Of a DNA stretch of 64,000 nucleotides, positions 27,732 to 36,476 are shown piece after piece. The notes beneath the pieces were generated by a model. That model did no database searches, was not told the origin of the DNA, and worked only from the letters and a program-made list of their open reading frames with translations. The stretch lies in the NCBI RefSeq assembly GCF_024169315.1, contig NZ_JALJWR010000001.1, positions 331,501 to 395,500 on the forward strand. Reading direction: 5' to 3'. Source of the stretch: Pseudomonas migulae. GTDB lineage: Bacteria; Pseudomonadota; Gammaproteobacteria; Pseudomonadales; Pseudomonadaceae. Made by a program: the position numbers and the translations under genes. How positions within the stretch are numbered: position 1 is the first letter of the stretch; each line of letters opens with the position of its first letter.

Positions 27732-27841
27732 GGAGATACCTATGGCAAAAGGAGATACCTATGGCAAAAGGAGATACCTATGGCAAAGGAGATCCCTGTG
27801 GCAAAGGAAATACTTATGGCAAAGGAAATACCTGTGGCGAG
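27732..27841 (+). repeat. Tandem array of six 18-19 bp units next to a REP element
   Basis: Units begin at 27732, 27751, 27770, 27788, 27806 and 27824, with consensus GGAGATACCTATGGCAAA. They become progressively more like the REP start (GGAAATACCTGTGGCGAG) toward the right and merge into it. One or two decayed copies may precede 27732. Reading frames through it give six-residue repeats without homology, so I treat it as non-coding. Confidence 0.85.
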
Positions 27842-27965
27842 GGGATTTATCCCCGTTCGACTGCGAAGCAGTCGTCGTCCTGTCAGGCGGTTTACCTGAA
27901 GAAATGGCGATTCAGGTTTTGGGGCCGCTTCGCAGCCCAACGGGGATAAATCCCCTCGCCACAGG
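27831..27965. repeat. BIME of the 'CCTGTGGCGAGGGGATTTAT' family
   Basis: Left unit CCTGTGGCGAGGGGATTTAT and inverted right unit (GATAAATCCCCTCGCCACAGG), with GACTGCGAAGCAGTC between. Fills the region between the porin 3' end and the tandem array. Confidence 0.85.
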
Positions 27966-28006
27966 TATCTCCTGTGCCACAGGAGTTTTGTCAGTCTTAT
28001 AAGGTT

Positions 28007-29308
28007 TTACAGCAACGAAATCGGGTAGCTGACGAAAATCCGGTTCTCATCGAATTCGTTGGTGCTGAAGTCCTTGCGGATGCTTGCGTTGCGCCATTTT
28101 ACGTTGAGGTTTTTCAGCGGGCCGCTCTGCACGGTGTAGGCCAGTTCCGATTCGCGACCCCATTCCTTGCCGTCGGTGATCACGCCGGTGTGCACGTTAT
28201 CGCCGCTGATGTAGCGGTTCATCATCGTCAGGCCGGGAATGCCGAGCGCCACGAAGTTGTAGTCATGACGCAGCTGCCAGGATTTCTCCTTGGCATTGTC
28301 GTAGCTGGAGTTGTAGCTGTCGTTGGCCAGGGTGCCGCCGCTGGTGCCGTTGACACGCATCCAGACATCGTCGCCGCTGAGTTTCTGCAGGCCGACATAG
28401 AAGGTGCTGCCACCGTACTTGGCCGAGAGCATGGCGAAGGCGGTTTTGTTGTCGAGGTCGCCGGCCAGGGCGCTGCCGTCTTCCTTGCCGATGAAGTAAC
28501 CGAGGTTGGCGCCCAGGGTCCAGTCGCCGATTGGTTGGCTGTGGCTCAGGTTGAAATATTGCTGCTGATAGATGTCGCTGAGTTCCGCGTACCAGACACC
28601 GACCTGGGTGCGCTTCTCGTTGAACGCATACTCACCGCCGCCGAAGTTGAAACGGTCAGAGGTAAAGGCGGCCGATTTGCCGTTCATGAACATGTCTTCC
28701 ATGCTCGCATCGTTGCGCGGGCTGTTCTGCCGGAACTGGCCGCCGTAGAGCGTCAGGCCGCTGATCTCGGTGGACGTCACCTGACCACCGCGAAAGGTTT
28801 GCGGCAGCGAGCGACCGTCATCGGAGCGCAGGATCGGCAGCACCGGCATCCATTCGCCGACCTTCAATTCAGTCTTCGAGACTTTGCCTTTCAGCGCCAC
28901 GCCCATGCGGCCGAAATTGTCTGCCGGACGGCCGTCATCGTGAATCGGCAGCAACTGGGTGCCGCCCGTGCCTTTGCCGCCATCGAGCTTCTGCGAGTAC
29001 AGGCCGAGCACGTCCACGCCGAAACCGACCGGGCCCGGAGTGAAGCCGGACCTAGCGTCGAGGATGAAGTTTTGCGTCCACTCTTCAGCCTTGCCTTGAG
29101 GGTAGGCCGGGTTGGTGTAGTTGCGATTGAAGTAGGCGTTGCGCAGGTTCAGCGTGGCCTTGGCGTCATCGACGAAACCTTCGGCGTTACTGGTCATCGG
29201 CATGGCGAGTACGGCCAGGCTGCTGCAACCGATCAGGCTCAGGGAATGACGGCGTGCGAAGGATGGACGAGGGGTGCAGGCGGAGGAATTGCAGACGAGC
29301 TTGCTCAA
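28007..29308 (-). CDS. OprD-family outer-membrane porin
   Basis: The 433-residue protein has an extended signal sequence ending AMPMTSNAEG. OprD-family features follow: FVDDAKATLNLRNAYFNRNY, DARSGFTPGPVGFGVDVLGL, a basic-ladder region, and KNLNVKWRNASIRKDFSTNE near the C-terminus. It ends in a hydrophobic beta-strand (IFVSYPISLL). OprD/Occ porins take up carboxylates. A related operator-like sequence links it to the udh operon, suggesting uronate entry; the substrate is inferred. Confidence 0.9.
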   Translation of the reverse strand: MSKLVCNSSACTPRPSFARRHSLSLIGCSSLAVLAMPMTSNAEGFVDDAKATLNLRNAYFNRNYTNPAYPQGKAEEWTQNFILDARSGFTPGPVGFGVDVLGLYSQKLDGGKGTGGTQLLPIHDDGRPADNFGRMGVALKGKVSKTELKVGEWMPVLPILRSDDGRSLPQTFRGGQVTSTEISGLTLYGGQFRQNSPRNDASMEDMFMNGKSAAFTSDRFNFGGGEYAFNEKRTQVGVWYAELSDIYQQQYFNLSHSQPIGDWTLGANLGYFIGKEDGSALAGDLDNKTAFAMLSAKYGGSTFYVGLQKLSGDDVWMRVNGTSGGTLANDSYNSSYDNAKEKSWQLRHDYNFVALGIPGLTMMNRYISGDNVHTGVITDGKEWGRESELAYTVQSGPLKNLNVKWRNASIRKDFSTNEFDENRIFVSYPISLL

Positions 29309-29344
29309 AGTGACGCTCCCATGTGTTTCTTGTTTTTATGATTG

Positions 29345-29363
29345 TTATACGTCGTCGTACAAC
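29345..29363. promoter_or_regulatory. Candidate operator upstream of the porin gene
   Basis: TTATACGTCGTCGTACAAC contains GTCGTACAAC, close to the palindrome before udh. A half-site TTATACGATGAC follows at 29410-29421. Confidence 0.45.
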
Positions 29364-29438
29364 ATGGGGGCGATTATTTGCGAGGGTTTGAGGGATTGTC
29401 AATCGGAAGTTATACGATGACTTGAGGGCGGCGTATAA

Positions 29439-29534
29439 CCCTGTGGGAGCGGGCTTGCTCGCGAAGAGGTCATTACATTCAACATCTTTGCTGCCTGACC
29501 CACCGCTTTCGCGAGCAAGCCCGCTCCCACAGGG
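29439..29534. repeat. BIME between copD and the porin promoter
   Basis: Paired inverted REP units of the CCCTGTGGGAGCGGGCTTGC type. Confidence 0.87.
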
Positions 29535-29545
29535 GGGTTGTGTTG

Positions 29546-30403
29546 TCAGCTCGTAATCATTGGAGGCATGGTGCCCAGGAGGGAGACTGCTGCCACTGCG
29601 CCAATCCCCAGCAGCCATTCGAGGATCACACTGGTCTTGAGCGTGGCCAACCGCTGCTCGCAATCCTTGATCCGCAACCGATTGAACAGCGCCAGCCCCA
29701 ACATAGCGGCGACCAGTACCACCTTGATCAGCAGAATCAGTGCGAAACCGGACAGCAGCGGTGTCGGCCAGAACTGCCCGGTGAGTACCCGCACATTGAT
29801 CAGTCCCGTGATAATCAAACCGGTCACCAATGCGTAACCCACGCCGCTGAAACGCTGCAGTACTTCGCGAACGGCATGGCCAGCCGGTTGCTGCAAAATA
29901 ATCACCAGCAACAGCAGTCCGCCCAACCAGGCGCCGACACACGTCAGGTGAACGATTTGATTGAGGATCAGCAACTGGCCGCTGAGACCATCGAGCATTG
30001 CCCCGTGGCCGACCGGGGCCAGCGTGGCCAACAGGAGACTGCCGAGGATCAGGCGCAAGGTCTGGCGGGTGTGCAGCGGCGTCAGCAGCAACACCACCAG
30101 AAGTCCGTTCAGCAAAAAATGCCAGCGCCAGACCTGGCCGAAGAATGTGTTGCCCAGTACCAGACTCAACGTCGATGGATCGATTGCCGCTTCCCAGGCT
30201 CCGGCCATGCTGGCAGTGATCAGCAGCAACCAGCCGATGCCGCTGATCAGTGCCACGGCGCCGAGCCATCGGCTGACGCGCAACAGCGTCGCGTCGAGCA
30301 ACGTCTCACGGCCCAACAACAGCGGCCTGAATACCCAGGCCCCGAACAGCATCAGCACCACGGTGAAATGCAGGAAACGGCACAGCACCATCGCGCTCGT
30401 CAT
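29546..30403 (-). CDS. copD: Copper resistance inner-membrane protein CopD
   Basis: The 285-residue protein has about eight hydrophobic helices and CopD/PcoD features: an early RFLHFTVVLMLFGAWVF segment with His, WRWHFLLNGLLVVLLL, and IVHLTCVGAWLGGLLLLV. It is thought to move copper across the inner membrane together with CopC. Its ATG lies 3 bp after the copC stop, so the two are co-transcribed. No copAB or copRS genes are present in the window. Confidence 0.88.
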   Translation of the reverse strand: MTSAMVLCRFLHFTVVLMLFGAWVFRPLLLGRETLLDATLLRVSRWLGAVALISGIGWLLLITASMAGAWEAAIDPSTLSLVLGNTFFGQVWRWHFLLNGLLVVLLLTPLHTRQTLRLILGSLLLATLAPVGHGAMLDGLSGQLLILNQIVHLTCVGAWLGGLLLLVIILQQPAGHAVREVLQRFSGVGYALVTGLIITGLINVRVLTGQFWPTPLLSGFALILLIKVVLVAAMLGLALFNRLRIKDCEQRLATLKTSVILEWLLGIGAVAAVSLLGTMPPMITS

Positions 30404-30406
30404 GAA

Positions 30407-30772
30407 TTACTGGCCAACCTTGAAGCTGTAGGCGCCTTCGCTTTTGTGGGTATCGACCGACACCGCGTGCCATTCGACTTTGTAAGTTCCTGCCGCCAAC
30501 GGTGCTGCCGGGGTCACGATCAAAGTCTTCTTGTCGCTGCCTTCGGTGGCCAGGCTTTTCACCGGCACGTTGGTGCCGTCCTTGCTGATCGTGACTTTGG
30601 TGAACGTTGCTTCGACACCTTCGGAAAACTCCAGACGCAGTTCCGAGGGCGCACTCACGGTGCTGTCAGCGGCCGGGGTCTGGCCTTTCAGATGGGCGTG
30701 GGCAAACACCGACGAGGCGGCGAGCAGTGAGCCGAGCAGGGCAGCGGTGGTCAGGGCTTGCTTGAAAAGCAT
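30407..30772 (-). CDS. copC: Periplasmic copper-binding protein CopC
   Basis: The 121-residue protein has a signal peptide (MLFKQALTTAALLGSLLAAS..) cleaved so that the mature protein probably starts HAHLKGQTPA. The N-terminal His with the later D-T-H (VSVDTHKSEGAYSF) forms the Cu(II) site of CopC proteins. There is no Met-rich loop, so it should bind Cu(II) only. It is the first gene of copCD. Confidence 0.9.
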   Translation of the reverse strand: MLFKQALTTAALLGSLLAASSVFAHAHLKGQTPAADSTVSAPSELRLEFSEGVEATFTKVTISKDGTNVPVKSLATEGSDKKTLIVTPAAPLAAGTYKVEWHAVSVDTHKSEGAYSFKVGQ

Positions 30773-30918
30773 CGTGGAGACCTCGGAGGCAGATTCGAAG
30801 AAGGGCGACAGTTTAACTGCGAGCGTCAGCGGGTGGGTGTACGAAGTTTCGTTTTCCGCTGTCGCCGCGAGGTAGAGCGGATGCTAGTCTTGAGCAACGC
30901 TGTTGTCAGGGAGCCCTC

Positions 30919-31539
30919 ATGGGCAATCACAAGATCGAGATTCGCCGCAGTAACGTCGAAAAAATCCTGCTCGGGGCCGAAAAGGTCTTCGCTGAAAAAG
31001 GCTTCGGCGGTACCGCCATGGCCGACATCGCCGCCGAAGTGCAACTGCCGCGCTCCAACCTGCATTACTACTTCAGCACCAAGACCGAGTTGTACAGCGC
31101 CGTACTGTTCGATTTGCTGGAGGTGTGGAAACAGGACGCCCTGTGTTTCGAGATGTTCGATGACCCGCGCGTGGTGCTCAGCAGCTACATCCGCGCCAAG
31201 ATGAACCACTCCCGCAGCCGGCCTTACGGCTCGAAAGTCTGGGCCAACGAAATCATCCACGGTGCACCGACGCTGGGTGAGAAACTGGACATCAGCCTGT
31301 ACGACTGGGCCAAGATGAAAGAAGCGAAAATTCGCCAGTGGGTGGACGACAAACGCATCCTGCCGGTGGAGCCATCAAGCCTGCTGTACATGATCTGGGC
31401 CTCGACCCAGCATTACGCTGACTTCGATCATCAGGTGAACATTCTGAATGATCATCAGCCGCTGTCGGACATGCAGTTCGAGCGGGCGGTGCAGACGGTG
31501 ACGAGTGTGATTTTGCGGGGGATCGGGTTGGAGCCTTGA
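30919..31539 (+). CDS. TetR-family regulator, RutR-like (pyrimidine catabolism)
   Basis: The 206-residue protein has an N-terminal TetR HTH (AEKVFAEKGFGGTAMADIAA, LPRSNLHYYFSTKTELYSAV) and a C-terminal domain of the RutR/YcdC type (KVWANEIIHGAP, YMIWASTQHYADFDHQ). RutR controls pyrimidine use in E. coli. This gene sits beside preA/preT and the dihydropyrimidinase gene, so it probably controls them, with uracil or thymine as ligand. Target sites are not proven; inverted repeats upstream of hydA are candidates. Confidence 0.85.
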   Translation: MGNHKIEIRRSNVEKILLGAEKVFAEKGFGGTAMADIAAEVQLPRSNLHYYFSTKTELYSAVLFDLLEVWKQDALCFEMFDDPRVVLSSYIRAKMNHSRSRPYGSKVWANEIIHGAPTLGEKLDISLYDWAKMKEAKIRQWVDDKRILPVEPSSLLYMIWASTQHYADFDHQVNILNDHQPLSDMQFERAVQTVTSVILRGIGLEP

Positions 31540-31560
31540 TGTCCAGGGTGTTGCTGCCGG

Positions 31561-31670
31561 CGCCTTCGCGAGCAAGCCCGCTCCCACATTTGATTGCTGT
31601 CAGACACAAATGCTGTGTTCGCTGGAGATCAAATGTGGGAGCGGGCTTGCTCGCGAAGGCGCAAGATCAG
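31561..31670. repeat. BIME between the TetR gene and preA
   Basis: Paired inverted REP units (GCGAGCAAGCCCGCTCCCAC and its inverse) between convergent genes. Confidence 0.87.
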
Positions 31671-31682
31671 GTGCCGCCGGAC

Positions 31683-32957
31683 TCAAACGGTAACATGGTA
31701 CGGATTCCTCGGATCATGATTCCAGTCCAGAAACGGCTTCCCGTTCTCCATCGGCACCATCTCGATGCAATCCTGCACCGGGCAAGTGATCTGGCATAAA
31801 TTGCAGCCCACACACTCCTCATCGATCACTTCATATTTATGCGTACCGTCCGCCTGCTTGAGACTGGCCACCGCCTGATGGGAGGTGTCTTCGCAGGCGA
31901 TATGGCAACGCCCGCACCCGATGCACGCTTCCTGATCGATCTTCGCAATCACCTGATAGTTGATGTCCAGGTACTTCCAGTCGGTGGTATTGCCCACGGC
32001 GCGCCCGGAAAACTCCGACACGCTGGCGTAACCCTGACTGTCCATCCAGCGTGACAAGCCATCCTTCATTTCCTCGACAATCCGGAAACCATGCAGCATC
32101 GCCGCCGTGCACACCTGCACCGAGCCACTGCCCAGCGCGATGAATTCCGCTGCGTCGCGCCAGTTGCCGATGCCGCCGATGCCGGAGATCGGCAAGCCTT
32201 GCGTCTGCGGATCGCGAGCGATCTCGGCGACCATGTTCAGCGCGATCGGCTTCACCGCTGAACCGCAATAACCGCCGTGGGTGCTTTGGCTGCCGACGGT
32301 GGGGTTGGCGACCATGCGCTCGAGGTTGACGCTGGTGATCGAGTTGATCGTGTTGATCAGCGACACCGCGTCGGCCCCTCCGCGATGGGCCGCACGGGCG
32401 GCGACGCGGATGTCGGTGATGTTCGGCGTGAGCTTGACGATCACCGGCAGCGAGCAATACGTCTTGCACCAGCGCGTGACCTGTTCGACATACTCCGGAA
32501 CCTGGCCGACCGCCGCGCCCATGCCGCGCTCCGGCATGCCGTGGGGGCAACCGAAATTCAGTTCGATGCCATCGGCACCGGTAGCCTCCACCAGAGGCAG
32601 GATGTATTTCCACGATTCTTCGACGCAGGGCACCATCAGCGAAACGATCAGCGCCCGGTCCGGCCAGTCCTTTTTGACCTGGGTGATTTCCCGCAGGTTG
32701 ATCTCCAGCGAACGGTCGGTAATCAGCTCAATGTTATTGAAGCCCAGTACTTCACGGTTGGCCCCGAAGTGCGCGGAGTAGCGCGACGACACGTTGACCG
32801 CCGCCGGGTCTTCACCCAGGGTTTTCCAGACCACGCCACCCCAACCGGCTTCGAAGGCGCGGACCACGTTGTAGGCCTTGTCCGTGGGCGGGGCGGAAGC
32901 GAGCCAGAACGGGTTGGGGGATTTGATGCCGGCGAAGACAATCGAAAGATCGGCCAT
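31683..32957 (-). CDS. preA: NAD-dependent dihydropyrimidine dehydrogenase subunit PreA
   Basis: The 424-residue protein has a dihydroorotate-dehydrogenase-like FMN barrel (PNPFWLASAPPTDKAYNVVR, ELNFGCPHGMPERGMGAAVG with the active-site Cys). A C-terminal ferredoxin domain carries two 4Fe-4S motifs (CIGCGRCHIACED, CVGCNLCQITCPV). With PreT it reduces uracil and thymine to dihydro forms, the first reductive step. It starts directly after the preT stop. Confidence 0.94.
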   Translation of the reverse strand: MADLSIVFAGIKSPNPFWLASAPPTDKAYNVVRAFEAGWGGVVWKTLGEDPAAVNVSSRYSAHFGANREVLGFNNIELITDRSLEINLREITQVKKDWPDRALIVSLMVPCVEESWKYILPLVEATGADGIELNFGCPHGMPERGMGAAVGQVPEYVEQVTRWCKTYCSLPVIVKLTPNITDIRVAARAAHRGGADAVSLINTINSITSVNLERMVANPTVGSQSTHGGYCGSAVKPIALNMVAEIARDPQTQGLPISGIGGIGNWRDAAEFIALGSGSVQVCTAAMLHGFRIVEEMKDGLSRWMDSQGYASVSEFSGRAVGNTTDWKYLDINYQVIAKIDQEACIGCGRCHIACEDTSHQAVASLKQADGTHKYEVIDEECVGCNLCQITCPVQDCIEMVPMENGKPFLDWNHDPRNPYHVTV

Positions 32958-34325
32958 TTACGCAGCCTCCACGTTAAGCATCAGTTGAGCGTTGATGGCC
33001 TCGGCCGCCAGTTTGCCGTGCTGCACCGCCTGCACAGTGAGATCCTGATCGAGGCTGGTGCAGTCACCGCCGGCATACACACCCGGGATGCTGGTGCGCA
33101 GGTGTTCATCGACCTGAATCCGATCGCCTTGACGCTTGAGTTCGCGAGCCAGCGGATCGCCAAGGGCACTTGAATCGAAGGCCTGGCCGATGGCTTTGAA
33201 GATCGCATCGGCGGCCAGTTCGAAGGTTTCGCCAGTCGTTTGCAGGCGACCCTCCACCAGGTGCGTGCGAGCGAAACGCATGCCGCGCACGTTGCCCTGA
33301 TCGTCGAGCAGCACTTCCTCAGGTTGCGCCCACGTCAGCAAGCGCACCTGATTGGCTTTGGCGATGTCCTGTTCGTGGTGCGTGGCGCCCATGTCCTCGA
33401 CGCCGCGGCGATACACCAGATTCACGTCATGTGCGCCGAGCCGGGCCATTTGCACGGCCATGTCGATGGCGGTGTTGCCGGCACCGAGGACGATGCAGTG
33501 GTCGGCCAAAGGCAGTTGCGTCAGGTCATCGGCCTGGCGCAATTCGCGGATGTACTCGGTGGCGGCGAGCAGGCCCGGTGCATCTTCGTGGGCCAGCCCA
33601 AGCTGCTTGCTGGCGTTGAGGCCGAGCCCGAGAAACACCGCGTCGAACTGCTGATGCAGTTCGCTGAGGGTCAGGTTCTCGCCGAGTTTCTGACCGTGAC
33701 GGATTTCGATGCCACCGATCTGCAGCAGGAAGTCCAGTTCCTTCTGCGCGTAATCGTCCACCAGTTTGTACTTGGCGATCCCGTACTCGTTGAGGCCGCC
33801 AGCCTTTTCCCGAGCTTCGAAAATCACCACGTCGTGCCCGTGCATGGCGCTGCGATGGGCGCAGGACAAACCGGCCGGCCCGGCACCGACCACGGCGATA
33901 CGCTTGCCGGTGGCTGCGGCGCGAGGGAAGGGGTGTTCGCTGAAGTGCGCGTTGTCGACGGCGTAGCGCTGCAGCAGACCGATCAACACCGGCGCGCACT
34001 CATCGGCGTTGTTGCGCACACAGGCTTGCTGGCAAAGGATTTCCGTTGGGCAAACCCGCGCGCAACTGCCGCCGAGGATGTTCGCCGAGAGGATTTTCTG
34101 CGCTGCGCCTTGCACGTTGTCCTGATGGATATTGCGGATGAACGAGGGAATGTCGATGTCGCTCGGACAGGCATTCACGCACGGTGCGTCGTAGCAATAC
34201 AGGCAACGCGAGGCTTCCAGATGCGCCTGGCGGTCGTTGAGTGGTGGCGCCAGGTCGGTGAAGTGGCCGGCGAGGGCGGCCGCGTTCTCGTAGGGATGCG
34301 GAAGATGGGTCAGGGTCTTGATCAC
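32958..34325 (-). CDS. preT: NAD-dependent dihydropyrimidine dehydrogenase subunit PreT
   Basis: The 455-residue flavoprotein begins at GTG 34325 (GAGG 8 bp upstream); a longer open frame upstream has an unlikely composition. It has N-terminal Fe-S Cys motifs (CLYCYDAPCVNACP, CARVCPTEILCQQAC), an FAD-binding GAGPAGLSCAH, and an NAD-binding LGAGNTAIDMAV. It passes electrons from NAD(P)H to PreA. A homologous arrangement occurs in many Pseudomonas pyrimidine clusters. Confidence 0.92.
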   Translation of the reverse strand: MIKTLTHLPHPYENAAALAGHFTDLAPPLNDRQAHLEASRCLYCYDAPCVNACPSDIDIPSFIRNIHQDNVQGAAQKILSANILGGSCARVCPTEILCQQACVRNNADECAPVLIGLLQRYAVDNAHFSEHPFPRAAATGKRIAVVGAGPAGLSCAHRSAMHGHDVVIFEAREKAGGLNEYGIAKYKLVDDYAQKELDFLLQIGGIEIRHGQKLGENLTLSELHQQFDAVFLGLGLNASKQLGLAHEDAPGLLAATEYIRELRQADDLTQLPLADHCIVLGAGNTAIDMAVQMARLGAHDVNLVYRRGVEDMGATHHEQDIAKANQVRLLTWAQPEEVLLDDQGNVRGMRFARTHLVEGRLQTTGETFELAADAIFKAIGQAFDSSALGDPLARELKRQGDRIQVDEHLRTSIPGVYAGGDCTSLDQDLTVQAVQHGKLAAEAINAQLMLNVEAA

Positions 34326-34390
34326 GGTGTTGGCCTCACGGTTATTGAGGTGCTGCCTCTGGTGGGCATTGGATTTTTGTTGTCTGTGCC

Positions 34391-34472
34391 GGCCTCTTCG
34401 CGAGCAAGCCCGCTCCCACAGGTTTTGCACACACCTGAGATCCCTGTGGGAGCGGGCTTGCCCGCGATAGGC
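34391..34472. repeat. BIME between preT and the dihydropyrimidinase gene
   Basis: Paired inverted REP units of the GGGAGCGGGCTTGC type. Confidence 0.87.
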
Positions 34473-34484
34473 CGAAGGCCGCTT

Positions 34485-35963
<1,479 letters not shown>

Positions 35964-35998
35964 CTAAATGTTTTATATGAAGCAAGCGTAAACAGGAG

Positions 35999-36024
35999 TA
36001 TTCCTGTCAACACTGTCAGGAATA
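35999..36024. promoter_or_regulatory. Inverted repeat TATTCCTG-N10-CAGGAATA upstream of hydA
   Basis: Perfect 8-bp arms separated by 10 bp, about 75-100 bp upstream of the hydA start. Candidate operator for the RutR-like TetR protein. Confidence 0.4.
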
Positions 36025-36121
36025 GAAGCTAGTATGAGTTCAGGGAATGAGCAAGAATATTTTTTATAAGCATATAGCCTGTTTAACTATCTGATAAATA
36101 AGAACTAAATCGATTAATCAC

Positions 36122-36149
36122 CAAAATGGTGAGGGCTCTCACCATTTTG
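36122..36149. promoter_or_regulatory. Perfect 12-bp hairpin in the hydA/NCS1 intergenic region
   Basis: CAAAATGGTGAG and its exact complement around a 4-nt loop (GGCT). No T-tract follows. A further inverted repeat CTTGAC-N14-GTCAAG lies at 36155-36180. They could be operators for divergent control. The remaining 552-bp gap is AT-rich promoter sequence plus the leader described separately. Confidence 0.5.
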
Positions 36150-36260
36150 ACGCACTTGACAGGTTCCAAAAATGGTCAAGATTTCTTATGTGAAATCAGC
36201 CGCTTGAGGATGGTCTATGGTTGATGCGCAACTTTGAAAAAAAAGATGTACGCACCAGAT

Positions 36261-36405
36261 TGAGTCCAGACGGTTTGGACAACTTGCCTGGCCTCTGGCC
36301 TGAGGGAACGGGCAAGTCACCAAGGACTCACGAGGTCTATAAATAAAGCTGATAAACATCAGTGCTTTACAAAGTGTTTATGGAACTGCCCGATGCGCAA
36401 TCGGG
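36261..36405 (+). promoter_or_regulatory. Candidate structured 5' leader of the NCS1 permease gene
   Basis: Outer stem TGAGTCC (36261-36267) with GGACTCA (36324-36330); nested stem ACTTGCC (36282-36288) with GGCAAGT (36311-36317); inner CCTC/GAGG. An alternative hairpin GTCCA/TGGAC (36264-36280) would exclude the outer stem. Two further hairpins follow (36345-36368 and 36389-36405). The layout suggests a switch-like RNA; no known riboswitch class is recognised. Confidence 0.45.
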
Positions 36406-36476
36406 GTGCCCGGCACGTTTATTGATGCCTCCAGCCCTGATGAGCAAAAAATAATTCAAAGAACAGTGGAGCGGCC

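Noticed and set aside
27730..28002. Open frames giving six-residue repeats (MAKGDTYGKG type) across the tandem array
   Set aside because: The 18-bp period explains the open frames in more than one register; there is no convincing start context, and the frames run on into a REP element.
36261..36405. Assignment of the NCS1 leader to a guanidine (ykkC-type) riboswitch
   Set aside because: Isolated ACGG sequences occur, but the conserved core arrangement of those classes is not present.
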